This document shows positions 15,911 to 24,132 of a DNA stretch of 26,091 nt, in pieces (position 1 is the stretch's first letter; the number at the start of each line of letters is the position of its first letter). The notes under the pieces were generated by a model. That model was not told where the DNA came from. It ran no database searches and saw nothing but the letters and a program-made list of their open reading frames with translations. The translations under genes and the position numbers were made by a program. The stretch spans positions 1-26,091 of the forward strand of contig JAJZDE010000011.1 in assembly GCA_021828745.1 (NCBI GenBank), in the 5' to 3' direction. The stretch is from Pseudomonadota bacterium. GTDB taxonomy: Bacteria > Pseudomonadota > Gammaproteobacteria > Burkholderiales > Ferrovaceae.

Positions 15911-16855
15911 GTGACCACGACGATTCCCGAGCACCGCCCCACCCTTTCGGGCTCCCTCTGGATGCTGGTGGCGGGTCTGAACTTTGCTCTGATGGGAGTC
16001 TTTGTCAAGTGGGGCGCGCAGGATTTCAGTGCCTCTGAACTGGTATTTTACCGTTCACTGTTTGGCATGCTCTTCCTCCTGATCGTCGCCCGTCAGCCCC
16101 TCGGGGCCTACGCCACGGTACATTGGTTCCGCCACCTGGGACGCAGTTTATCCGGGCTGATTTCTCTCTGGCTATACTTCCTGGCCCTGGCCCATTTGCC
16201 CCTGGCCACCGCCGTCACCCTCAACTACACCTCTCCCCTCTTTCTGGCGGCCATCCTGCATTTCACCCATCCCCATGACTCCCGCCCCGGGTTACTGGGG
16301 CTTCTGGGACTGGGGTTCGGGGGCGTGATCCTGTTATTGCAACCCCATCTGACTCCACAACAGTGGGCCTATGCATTGATTGGGCTTCTATCGGGCATGG
16401 GCGCCGGACTTTCCTACGCCCAGATTCGCAGCATGGCCCGTCTGGGCGAACCGGACTGGCGGGTCGTGTTTTATTTCACCACCCTTTCCACCGTGGTGAC
16501 CGGCCTGACCCTGCCTTTTCAACCCACCCATGCCTGGTCCCTGCATTCCCTGTCCATCCTGGCCGGACTGGGGTTGTTTGCCACGCTCGGGCAACTCACC
16601 ATGACGCGCGCCTACCGCACCGGTGTGACCCTGGTGGTTGCCAACCTGGCCTATGGCACCATCGTCTTTTCCACCCTGCTGGGAATGGTATTTTTTACCG
16701 AACGTCCCTCCCTGACAACCTGGCTCGGCATCGGAGTGGTCATTCTGGCTGGCGTGGGGTCGAGTCTCTGGCGCTCGTCACTGCCCGCCAGATCCCTTCC
16801 AGCAGTTGCAGCGGGGTCGGGGGGCACCCCACCACCACCACGTCCACCGGAATGA
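15911..16855 (+). CDS. DMT-superfamily (EamA) transporter
   Basis: This 314-residue inner-membrane protein has about ten hydrophobic segments arranged as two EamA repeats, the 10-TM drug/metabolite transporter layout. Segments such as GLISLWLYFLALAHLPLATA and ALNYTSPLF-like (here TLNYTSPLF) in the first repeat, and MTRAYRTGVTLVVANLAYG in the second, are typical. Such proteins move small metabolites, and the substrate cannot be inferred. It starts with GTG at 15911, 32 nt after a TATAAT box; the Shine-Dalgarno is weak. The last about 40 residues are a Ser/Gly/Pro-rich tail without membrane character, encoded opposite the 3' end of hyfI. The two genes overlap tail to tail by 116 bp. Confidence 0.85.
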   Translation: MTTTIPEHRPTLSGSLWMLVAGLNFALMGVFVKWGAQDFSASELVFYRSLFGMLFLLIVARQPLGAYATVHWFRHLGRSLSGLISLWLYFLALAHLPLATAVTLNYTSPLFLAAILHFTHPHDSRPGLLGLLGLGFGGVILLLQPHLTPQQWAYALIGLLSGMGAGLSYAQIRSMARLGEPDWRVVFYFTTLSTVVTGLTLPFQPTHAWSLHSLSILAGLGLFATLGQLTMTRAYRTGVTLVVANLAYGTIVFSTLLGMVFFTERPSLTTWLGIGVVILAGVGSSLWRSSLPARSLPAVAAGSGGTPPPPRPPE

Positions 16856-17264
16856 CCCGACGAACCCCACCCAGACAGGCATAGGATTCCCCAAAACACC
16901 CCCCATCGTGCCCGCAGTCCCCGACCGCCACCACCCAGCGAGGTTCCGGCAATGCCGCGTAGGTACGGCGCAGAGCCTCCTCCATGTGACGGGAAACGGG
17001 GCCCGTCACCAACAACAGATCGGCATGGCGCGGACTGGCAGAAAAACGCAGACCCAACCCGGTCAGGTTGTACTGGGGGGCATTGAGCGCATGGATTTCC
17101 AGTTCGCAGCCGTTGCACGACCCCGCGTCCACATGCCGAATCACCAGGGCCCGCCCGAAGCGCTGCCACAAGGCCTGTTGCCAGGTATCCAGATCAGCCT
17201 GCGGCCAGGAAAAAGATTCACTGCGCAGCCCATGGCGTAAAATCTCGCTCAAAATATTGGCCAT
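16740..17264 (-). CDS. hyfI: Hydrogenase-4-like small subunit, HyfI/NuoB family
   Basis: This 174-residue small subunit carries the proximal [4Fe-4S] cluster. Ligands Cys50 and Cys53 (GSCNGCELE), Cys117 (VGDCGHDGG) and Cys147 (VGCPPTP) are all present. CxxC spacing is that of group 4 hydrogenases and not the CC pair of complex I NuoB. Extra cysteines occur at 123 and 130. The reading frame is open from 17504, but that stretch lies on hyfG. I chose the ATG at 17264, which overlaps the hyfG stop (TGATG) and has AGGA 6 nt upstream; an adjacent ATG at 17267 is the alternative. It is the last gene of the operon, and its conserved C-terminal region lies antisense to the EamA gene end. The symbol shows homology only. 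Confidence 0.9.
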   Translation of the reverse strand: MANILSEILRHGLRSESFSWPQADLDTWQQALWQRFGRALVIRHVDAGSCNGCELEIHALNAPQYNLTGLGLRFSASPRHADLLLVTGPVSRHMEEALRRTYAALPEPRWVVAVGDCGHDGGCFGESYACLGGVRRVIPVDVVVVGCPPTPLQLLEGIWRAVTSARDSTPRQPE

Positions 17265-18799
17265 CATCCATCCTGTCCGCTGTAACTCAAGTTGAAGGAT
17301 TTGTTGATCAAGGGAAAATCCGGCACGATATTGCCCTGCACCGCATGTTCCAGAACGGGCCAGTTGCTCATCGACACGTCTTCCGGATGCCAGCGCCGCA
17401 CCTGCCCTCGAGCCCCCATTTCCAGAGCGACGAATACCTCGCCTCGCCACCCCTCCACCCAACCCACCCCAATCCCCGCACACAGCGGGGGCGAATCGTC
17501 CCAATGGCTCGGTCCGGACGGCAAATGTTCGACAAAATGATGGATCAGGCGCAAGGATTCAAAGATTTCATCGAAGCGCACAGCCACCCTTGCCGCCACA
17601 TCCCCCTGGGTGCGCGTCGCCATGCGCACTTCAGCCTGCGCATAAGGCGGCGTGGGACAGGATACACGCAGATCCCAGGCCTGGGCCGAGGCTCGTCCCG
17701 CCAACCCCACCAGACCAAGACGGGCGGCCAACTCCGGAGGCACCCGTCCCGTGCCCAAATAGCGGTCCTGCACCCCCGCGTGTTCCTGTAACAGGTCCCG
17801 CAACCGGTACACTTCCTTCTCCAAAGTCACGCATTCCTCCCGCAGGGATTGGCAGTCGCTGGCCGTCAACGCCCGGACCACTCCCCCCAGTTGGATCTGG
17901 TCGCGCAGATAACGATGTCCCACCAGACTTTCGTGGGTGCGCAAGGCAGTTTCCTTGAGCGCCCAGAACAGGGAAAACCCGGCACTCAATCCCACGTCGT
18001 TGCACAGGTACCCCAAATCTCCCAGATGGTTGACCAGACGCTCCCGTTCCAGCCAAAGGGCACGCAGCCATTCGGCCCGTTCCGGAATCTGCCGTCCCAG
18101 AATGGATTCCAGCGCCTGAGCCGTCGCCCAGGCACCGGCCACCGTACTGTCGCCGGATACCCTGCCAGCCAGATGGATCAACTCTGCCGGCGCAAGGGAT
18201 TCGGCCCGTTTCTCGATCCCCTTGTGGGTATACCCCAATTGGGTGTCGAGACGCAGTACCCGTTCTCCCACCACGGAAAAGCGAAAATGTCCCGGTTCGA
18301 TGACGCCGGCATGCACGGGCCCCACAGGGATTTCATGCACCCCTTGCCCGCTCACCGTGACAAAAGGATAGGGTTCCCGGACCCGTGGGGGGTAAGCCTC
18401 TCCGCCTTCTCCTTTCCGCAACGGGAAACGGTCGGGGGGCCAGGCGTCGTGGCGCAGCCACGGGCGCCCATCCGCAGCCCCCTGGGCAAGCAGGCCCAGC
18501 AGATCATGGGTGGCGCGTTGCAGACGATTGGCATTGGCGAACACGTCATCCAGGGCCGGGTAGGTGGGATCCCGGGCCGGAAGGGGCACACGCACCCAGC
18601 AGAGTCCCTCCTGCACCGCCAGGGCCAGATGCAGGACAAAGGTTTCTTCCCCTTCGTCACTGCCCCATAGAGAAACCAGACGCGCCCCGCGTTCCTTTTG
18701 CCCCAGACAGAGATTCCGCAGATCCTCCCGGGATACTGTCTCCTGCCAGGCTGGCACAGTGCCCGGCAAGGTCCGCACGATGGGCATCGAGGTCGTCAC
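17264..18799 (-). CDS. hyfG: HyfG-like large subunit lacking the NiFe ligands (Ehr-type)
   Basis: This 511-residue protein joins a NuoC-like domain (about 1-165) to a NuoD/HycE-like domain (about 170-511), as in HyfG and HycE. GPVHAGVIEPGHFRF and LGYTHKGIEKRAESL are clearly hydrogenase-like. Both CxxC motifs that bind nickel are gone. The first (CGIC in HyfG) reads SGDS at 215-218, and the second (DPCxSC) reads NLSYSG at 503-508, with the protein ending three residues later. It therefore cannot form a normal NiFe site, matching the described energy-converting-hydrogenase-related (Ehr) group. It starts with GTG at 18799, just after the hyfF stop; ATG at 18787 is an alternative. The membrane-arm neighbours imply coupling to ion movement; the redox reaction is unknown. 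Confidence 0.9.
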   Translation of the reverse strand: MTTSMPIVRTLPGTVPAWQETVSREDLRNLCLGQKERGARLVSLWGSDEGEETFVLHLALAVQEGLCWVRVPLPARDPTYPALDDVFANANRLQRATHDLLGLLAQGAADGRPWLRHDAWPPDRFPLRKGEGGEAYPPRVREPYPFVTVSGQGVHEIPVGPVHAGVIEPGHFRFSVVGERVLRLDTQLGYTHKGIEKRAESLAPAELIHLAGRVSGDSTVAGAWATAQALESILGRQIPERAEWLRALWLERERLVNHLGDLGYLCNDVGLSAGFSLFWALKETALRTHESLVGHRYLRDQIQLGGVVRALTASDCQSLREECVTLEKEVYRLRDLLQEHAGVQDRYLGTGRVPPELAARLGLVGLAGRASAQAWDLRVSCPTPPYAQAEVRMATRTQGDVAARVAVRFDEIFESLRLIHHFVEHLPSGPSHWDDSPPLCAGIGVGWVEGWRGEVFVALEMGARGQVRRWHPEDVSMSNWPVLEHAVQGNIVPDFPLINKSFNLSYSGQDG

Positions 18800-18801
18800 G
18801 G

Positions 18802-20250
18802 CTAACCCAGCAACGCGGCAGCCTGACGGTACCAGATCGCCAGGGCCGGCGGCAGATAGAGGCCGAGGATCAGGACCAGGGTCAGGTGCAGGAACACCGG
18901 CAGGATGGCCGGAGGGTGGGGCAGGCGCTGTCCGGTGGCCGGGCCGAAGACCATGGGCTGGACTTTGCCCAGAATCGCCGCAAAAGCCACGCCCAGAGCA
19001 CCCAGCAAAATGGGGGTAGCCCAGGGCTGTTCATGCATGGCCGTGGTCAGGATGAGGAACTCGCTGGCAAAGACGCCAAAAGGAGGCATGCCGAGGATGG
19101 CCAGTGCGCCCAGCAATAGCCCCCAACCGATGGTAGGGCTGGTGCGGATCAAGCCGCGAATCTGCTCCATGAGTTGTGTCCCGCTCTTCTGGCTGGCGTG
19201 TCCCACGGCAAAAAAAATGGCTGATTTGGTGAGGGAGTGCATCGTCATGTGCAGTAGTCCGGCAAAATTGGCCACCGCTCCCCCCATCCCGAAGGCAAAC
19301 GTCATCAACCCCATGTGCTCGATGGAGGAATAGGCAAAAAGACGCTTGATATCCTTCTGACGCATCAGAAAAAGCGTTGCCACGACCACGCTGAAAACGC
19401 CAAACCCCATCATCAGATGCCCGGCAAAAGGTTGGTGCAAGGCACCATCCACCAGTACCTTGGTACGTAATATTGCATACAGGGCCACATTGAGCAACAG
19501 GCCGGACAGCACGGCGGAAATGGGCGTCGGACCTTCAGCATGAGCATCGGGCAGCCAGTTATGGAGCGGGGCAAGTCCTACTTTGGTGCCATACCCCACC
19601 AGCAGAAACACGAAGGCCAAAGAAACGATGGTGGGCTCCAGTTGCCCCTTGACCTGGGCCAGATGGGTCCAGAGCAGGGCATTCCCCCCTTCGCCCAGAA
19701 CTTTTTCCGCAGCAAAATAGAGCAACAGGGTACCGAAGAGGGCCTGGGCGATGCCGACCCCGCACAGAATGAAATATTTCCAGGCCGCTTCCAGACTGGC
19801 CGGAGTTCGATACAGGGACACCAGCAATACCGTGGTCAGGGTCGCCGCCTCCATGGCCACCCACAGCAGTCCCAGGTTATTGGTGGTCAAAGCCACCAGC
19901 AACGTGAACAGGAAGGCCTGGTACATGCCGTGATAAAGGCGCAACCGGTTTTCCGAAAGCCGCCCGTGCTGCACTTCATTTCGCACGTAGGGACGGGAGA
20001 ACCACGCCGTGGTCGTGCCCACGAAAGCCGTCAACCCCACCAGAAAGACGTTGAAGGGATCCACCACGAACTGTTCATCCCAGGCGCTCACCCGCCCCTC
20101 CCGCAGCACCCGCATCGCCAGAAACGCTGCAGCCCCCAGGGTGGCGAGGCTGAAAAGAAGATTAGCCTGCGGTGCCCGCGCCCGTTGCCCCGTGACGCCC
20201 AGCCAAAGCCCGCCCAGCAATGGAAAACTCAACAGTACCAAAATCTCCAT
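18802..20250 (-). CDS. hyfF: HyfF-like proton/ion-translocating membrane subunit (NuoN/NuoM family)
   Basis: This 482-residue antiporter-like subunit has about 14 membrane helices. The TM5 glutamate (LLWVAMEAATLTTVLLVSLY), the lysine of TM7 (GYGTKVGLAPLHNWLPDAHA) and the QKDIKRLFAYSSIEHMGLM loop are the proton-path signatures of the NuoL/M/N family. E. coli HyfF is 526 residues long. The frame extends to 20331, but the ATG at 20250 has AAGGAAG a few bases upstream, lies 1 bp after the hyfE stop, and matches family starts. It is probably the second pump-like unit of the complex, alongside HyfB. NuoN and MrpD proteins are related, but the gene context points to HyfF. Confidence 0.92.
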   Translation of the reverse strand: MEILVLLSFPLLGGLWLGVTGQRARAPQANLLFSLATLGAAAFLAMRVLREGRVSAWDEQFVVDPFNVFLVGLTAFVGTTTAWFSRPYVRNEVQHGRLSENRLRLYHGMYQAFLFTLLVALTTNNLGLLWVAMEAATLTTVLLVSLYRTPASLEAAWKYFILCGVGIAQALFGTLLLYFAAEKVLGEGGNALLWTHLAQVKGQLEPTIVSLAFVFLLVGYGTKVGLAPLHNWLPDAHAEGPTPISAVLSGLLLNVALYAILRTKVLVDGALHQPFAGHLMMGFGVFSVVVATLFLMRQKDIKRLFAYSSIEHMGLMTFAFGMGGAVANFAGLLHMTMHSLTKSAIFFAVGHASQKSGTQLMEQIRGLIRTSPTIGWGLLLGALAILGMPPFGVFASEFLILTTAMHEQPWATPILLGALGVAFAAILGKVQPMVFGPATGQRLPHPPAILPVFLHLTLVLILGLYLPPALAIWYRQAAALLG

Positions 20251-20251
20251 G

Positions 20252-20926
20252 TCATTCTTCCTTGAGTTTTTCCATGTGGCGGATATCCAGACTGTCGAAG
20301 GTTTCGCGGATCTGAAAAAAGAAGATCCCAAAAATGAACATGCCCACCAGCACGTCGAGGGCCACCCCCAGTTCTACCACCATGGGCATGCCATAAGTGG
20401 CCGAGGTAGCCGCCAGGAACAGGCCATTTTCCAGAGCCAGAAAACCAATGACCTGGGGCACGGCTTTACGGCGCGTGATCATCATCATGAAGGACAGCAA
20501 CACGCTGGCCAGGGCAATGCCCAGGGTATTGCGCAAGATGGTGCTGGAAAAATGCGAGATGGGCAAAGCCAGGTTGAAGGAGAAAATCACCAGGCCAATC
20601 CCGACCAGCATCGTGGTGGGAATGTTGATCAGGGTTTCCACGTCCCATACCACGTCCAGACGGCGAATCAGGCGATGCAACAGCAGGGGAAGGATCAGGA
20701 CCTTGGTGAGCAGGGTCAAGCCCGCCGAATAGTACAAATGGGGCTGATGCGTCAGCCAGGCACTGTCCACAATGGACAAGGTCAGGATCAGTCCTTGCCA
20801 GGCGAAGAGGTGAATCAGGGTCAGGATGCGGCGCTGGGAAAGCATGGCAAAGGCGATCAGAAGCAGCAACGAGGCAAACAGATCGAGCAGTTGCTGTGCA
20901 AAGGGGGCCGGGTTCCAGTGACTCAT
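20252..20926 (-). CDS. hyfE: HyfE-like membrane subunit (NuoK-related)
   Basis: This 224-residue membrane protein has about seven hydrophobic segments. Its length and character match HyfE (216 residues in E. coli), whose C-terminal part relates to complex I NuoK. The segment VIGFLALENGLFLAATSATYG contains the glutamate conserved in NuoK-like helices. The open frame runs back to 21109, inside hyfC. I chose the ATG at 20926 because it follows the hyfC stop by 2 bp and begins a hydrophobic protein, whereas the upstream residues are Gly/Arg-rich shadow sequence. It ends 1 bp before hyfF. HyfE is absent from formate hydrogenlyase-1 (Hyc), so its presence supports Hyf- or Ehr-type architecture. Confidence 0.88.
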   Translation of the reverse strand: MSHWNPAPFAQQLLDLFASLLLLIAFAMLSQRRILTLIHLFAWQGLILTLSIVDSAWLTHQPHLYYSAGLTLLTKVLILPLLLHRLIRRLDVVWDVETLINIPTTMLVGIGLVIFSFNLALPISHFSSTILRNTLGIALASVLLSFMMMITRRKAVPQVIGFLALENGLFLAATSATYGMPMVVELGVALDVLVGMFIFGIFFFQIRETFDSLDIRHMEKLKEE

Positions 20927-20928
20927 GC

Positions 20929-21876
20929 TCACGAACCCAGCAGGTAATGCAACAGAATGGCCAAGACCGCCAGCAGAAAAGCCGTCCCCAGATATTCTGG
21001 AACGCGAAACAAACGCTGTTTGGCCGAAACGGTTTCCAGCACAGCCAGGCCTGCGCCCATTACCGTCAATTTCAGCAGAAACAGGATCAAGGCCCCCAGG
21101 ATCCCCCATCCCTGCTGACTGTCGGTCAGGCCAAAGGGCAGGAAAAGCGCAAAGCCAAGACTAAAATAGATCAGCAATTTCAGGGCGCTGGCCCATTCGA
21201 TGAGGGCCAGATGACGTCCTGAATATTCCAGGATCATGGCTTCGTGGATCATCGTCAGTTCCAGATGGGTCTCCGGGTTGTCTACCGGGATCCGTCCATT
21301 CTCCGCCAGCAGCACCATCAGGAAAGCAACCCCGGCAAAGGCCAGACTGGGATAGAGATAAAATCCACGCGCCGCGAATCCGGTCACCATGAAACGCAGA
21401 GAAGTACTGGCATTGAGGGACGCGATGGTAAAAAACACCATGAGGAGTGCGGGCTCCGCCAGAAAGGACACCAGCATTTCACGGCGTGCCCCCAGCGAGC
21501 CGAAAGCCGTCCCCACATCCATGGCCGCCAGTGCCAAAAACACCCGGGCCAGGGACAACAATCCCACCAGAGCAATCACGTCCACTGCACCGGCCAGGGG
21601 AAGATCGGTGATGACCATGGGAATCAGACTGGCGGTCAATCCCATGCACCCGAACAGGAGATACGGGGTCACCCGCAACAGGGGAGAGGCTGTTTCCGCC
21701 AAGACCACTTCCTTGTGAAACAGTTTGAATAACTGCCGATAGGGCTGCATCAGGGAGGGGGCCCGCCTGTTTTGCAACCAGGCCCGCCAGATTCCCACCC
21801 AGCCCATCAACAGCGGTGCCAGCAGAATGCCCAGAATCTCTTGCCCGCCCTGGAGCAACCAGTTTACCGGCGTCAT
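20929..21876 (-). CDS. hyfC: HyfC-like membrane anchor subunit (NuoH family)
   Basis: This 315-residue NuoH/HycD/HyfC-family protein has eight or so membrane helices and joins the soluble redox arm to the membrane arm. The conserved acidic loop RIPVDNPETHLELTMIHEA and following ILEYSGRHLALIEWASALK are the NuoH signature linked to coupling. QLFKLFHKEVVLAETASPL near the N-terminus is typical of the hydrogenase branch. The frame is open to 22026; the ATG at 21876 overlaps the hyfB stop as ATGA and matches HyfC starts. Length is standard. No residue is obviously missing, so the coupling element is kept although the NiFe site of HyfG is lost. Confidence 0.92.
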   Translation of the reverse strand: MTPVNWLLQGGQEILGILLAPLLMGWVGIWRAWLQNRRAPSLMQPYRQLFKLFHKEVVLAETASPLLRVTPYLLFGCMGLTASLIPMVITDLPLAGAVDVIALVGLLSLARVFLALAAMDVGTAFGSLGARREMLVSFLAEPALLMVFFTIASLNASTSLRFMVTGFAARGFYLYPSLAFAGVAFLMVLLAENGRIPVDNPETHLELTMIHEAMILEYSGRHLALIEWASALKLLIYFSLGFALFLPFGLTDSQQGWGILGALILFLLKLTVMGAGLAVLETVSAKQRLFRVPEYLGTAFLLAVLAILLHYLLGS

Positions 21877-23894
21877 GGCCGGGTCCCCGTCACAAGCGCC
21901 AGCAAGGCCAGCAGGGTGGTAAAACTGAACAGCAGATAGGTGGAGATGCGCCCTTGCTGCAACCCCCCCACCACCTTCACCAGGCGGGCCACGCCCCGCA
22001 CCAGCGGCAGGTAGCAGAGGGCCCAAAGGGGGTCGCGCACCTCGCTGTGGTAATGCGGATGAGGATCGAAGGGACTGGGAATCTCCCGTGACAAGCCGAA
22101 GAATGATTCAAAAATCTGCTTGATCGGCTGACCAAACCCATCAGCACTGTCCTGCATGCGCGCAGTCTGGAAGGGGTAGCCGCAGTCCCAGGCCGGAGCC
22201 CGCCGCCAACGGCCATGAAAAAATCGTCGTACCCCCAGAAAAGTCAAACCCACACTCACCAGGATGACGGCAAACAGGATCAGCGGGCTGTAACTCGCCC
22301 GGCTGGCCGCGACCGGGGTGACCCATAACCAGCCGTGTCGGGCAGCACTGGCCCCCAATCCCTGCCCCACCAGCGCATGGGTCACCGTATCCAGTTGCAG
22401 GATGACCGAACTGGGAAACAGGCCCAACAACACACAACCCAGGGCCATCCACCCCATCCCGAAACGCTCCCAGAAACCGATGTCGTGTACCTCACCAGGC
22501 ACCAGACCCCGTGCCTGCCCCAAAAAAATGATGCCGTAAAACTTGACCATGGCAAATCCTGCCAGAGCCCCGACCAATGCCAGCACGGCGGCACCCAAAG
22601 GCAGGACCATATTGAGCCAGGGCTGCGGCAGGTCCGGGCGCAGCAGATAGGCCTGCAACAACAGCCATTCCGAGACAAACCCGTTGAAAGGCGGCAATCC
22701 GGCCAAGGACAGGATGCCCACCAAACTCAGTCCCGCCGCCCAGGGCATGACCCGGATCAGCCCCCCCAATTTGGCCATGTTCCGCTCTGCCGTGGCGTGC
22801 AGCACCGATCCTGCGCCCAGAAACAACAGGCCCTTGAAAAAAGCATGGTTGAGGGCGTGATACAACACTGCCGCCAGGGCCAGGGCAGCAACCGTTTCTT
22901 GCCCAGCTCCATGGAACAGCAAGGTCAGACCCAGCCCACTCAGAATCAACCCCATGTTTTCCACGGAAGACCAGGCCAGCAACCGCTTGATATCGGATTG
23001 AACGGCGGCGAAGAGCACGCCGTAGAGTGCCGTCAGGGAACCCAATCCCACCAGAAGCGCGCCCCACCACCACAAGGGCTGTCCAAGCAGATCGAAAAGT
23101 ACCCGCAACAGGCCATACAGGGCCATTTTAAGCATGATCCCGCTCATCAGCGCCGATACCGGAGAAGGTGCTGCCGGGTGGGCTTCGGGCAACCAGGAGT
23201 GGAGTGGCAGCAGACCTGCCTTGGCGCCAAACCCGATCAATGCCAGAAAGAACGTCACGCTCGACCAGAAACTGCTCAAGGAATGATGCCGGAGCGTGGC
23301 AAAGGCATAATCGCCGCCTGCGCCGCTTTGTAACAAGCCAAAACACAGCAGCAGGGCGATGGCACCCAGGTGCGCCATCAGGAGATACAGAAAACCCGCC
23401 TCACGAATCGCCGGAATCTCATGATCGGTGGTCACCAGAAAGTAGGAGGAAAGTGCCATGCCTTCCCAGGCCACCATGAAGAAGTAGGCATCATCCGCCA
23501 CCAGCACCATCCCCATGCTGGCGAGAAAAAACGCATAAAGCAGGGTCAGGCGCTGAAAATCGCCCGCTTGAGTTTCTGCCATGCGCCGGAAATACCCCGT
23601 CGCATAAGCACTGATCCCACTTCCTGCCAAACCCAGCAGAGTCAGAAAAAACGCCGACAGAACGTCGAGACGCAAATGAAACGGCATACCCGGCAAGCCG
23701 ATGGGCAGGACCAAAGTCTGTGCCCCCCCCTGCAGAGCCCAAAGCCCTGCCCCGGCCATGAGGACGGATAACCCCGTGATCAGGGGAAACAACAGGGACC
23801 GCCCCAACCGGGCGGGCAGTACCAGCCCCAGCAAACCCAGCCCGCCCCACCCTGTCAGGATCAGTCCTACGAGATCGAGGGGCAGCAAGGTCAT
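21873..23894 (-). CDS. hyfB: HyfB-like large antiporter-type subunit (NuoL/M/N family)
   Basis: This 673-residue protein has about 16 membrane helices. It carries the ion-path residues in WEGMALSSYFLVTTDHEI (glutamate), FGAKAGLLPLHSWLPEAHPA (lysine), and QSDIKRLLAWSSVENMG. The C-terminal block WDCGYPFQTARMQDSADGF followed by GQPI is typical of HyfB/HycC and distinguishes it from NuoL, MrpA and DabB. E. coli HyfB is 672 residues. The ATG at 23894 lies 4 bp after the stop of the small ribbon-helix-helix gene, and the gene overlaps hyfC as ATGA. It is thought to conduct protons or Na+ in the complex. Confidence 0.94.
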   Translation of the reverse strand: MTLLPLDLVGLILTGWGGLGLLGLVLPARLGRSLLFPLITGLSVLMAGAGLWALQGGAQTLVLPIGLPGMPFHLRLDVLSAFFLTLLGLAGSGISAYATGYFRRMAETQAGDFQRLTLLYAFFLASMGMVLVADDAYFFMVAWEGMALSSYFLVTTDHEIPAIREAGFLYLLMAHLGAIALLLCFGLLQSGAGGDYAFATLRHHSLSSFWSSVTFFLALIGFGAKAGLLPLHSWLPEAHPAAPSPVSALMSGIMLKMALYGLLRVLFDLLGQPLWWWGALLVGLGSLTALYGVLFAAVQSDIKRLLAWSSVENMGLILSGLGLTLLFHGAGQETVAALALAAVLYHALNHAFFKGLLFLGAGSVLHATAERNMAKLGGLIRVMPWAAGLSLVGILSLAGLPPFNGFVSEWLLLQAYLLRPDLPQPWLNMVLPLGAAVLALVGALAGFAMVKFYGIIFLGQARGLVPGEVHDIGFWERFGMGWMALGCVLLGLFPSSVILQLDTVTHALVGQGLGASAARHGWLWVTPVAASRASYSPLILFAVILVSVGLTFLGVRRFFHGRWRRAPAWDCGYPFQTARMQDSADGFGQPIKQIFESFFGLSREIPSPFDPHPHYHSEVRDPLWALCYLPLVRGVARLVKVVGGLQQGRISTYLLFSFTTLLALLALVTGTRP

Positions 23895-23898
23895 GGGT

Positions 23899-24090
23899 TC
23901 AGTCCTGCGACAAGCGGCTGCGCGGCATGCGTGCCAATTGCTCGGAAGAACCCCGGGCGTGAATGAATTCCCGGATCATCTGGCGCACCACCTGGGAAGG
24001 CGTCAGATCATGCAAGCGACAGATCTCCTCAAAAATTTCCTTCTTGATGGGATCGATGAGAATGCTCAAACGAGCCGTGCGATTTTCCAT
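23899..24090 (-). CDS. Small ribbon-helix-helix (CopG/Arc-like) DNA-binding protein
   Basis: This 63-residue protein has the layout of a ribbon-helix-helix repressor: a short strand (RLSILID, residues 7-13), helix A (about 15-27), a turn (DLTPSQ) and helix B (about 31-44), then a basic tail. It is the first gene of the hyf-like operon, 4 bp before hyfB, and lies 36 nt downstream of an extended -10 box, so it may regulate its own operon. No partner toxin gene is adjacent, so an antitoxin role is less likely. The function is inferred from fold pattern and position only; the protein is too short to assign further. Confidence 0.7.
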   Translation of the reverse strand: MENRTARLSILIDPIKKEIFEEICRLHDLTPSQVVRQMIREFIHARGSSEQLARMPRSRLSQD

Positions 24091-24132
24091 GGCCTCTGAA
24101 ATGCAAATTGAATTCGTTTTTAATAATATTTG

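Noticed and set aside
16740..17504. A 254-residue version of HyfI starting at 17504
   Set aside because: The first 80 residues lie over the end of hyfG and are unrelated to the family. The ATG at 17264 has a good Shine-Dalgarno and the expected N-terminus.
16740..23894. Reading the operon as a working hydrogenase-4 or formate hydrogenlyase
   Set aside because: HyfG lacks all four NiFe-binding cysteines and no formate dehydrogenase or hydrogenase maturation gene is present.
21873..23894. HyfB as a DabB, NuoL or MrpA-type subunit
   Set aside because: No DabA, Mrp or Nuo partners are present, and the C-terminal WDCG and ARMQ segments are those of HyfB/HycC.
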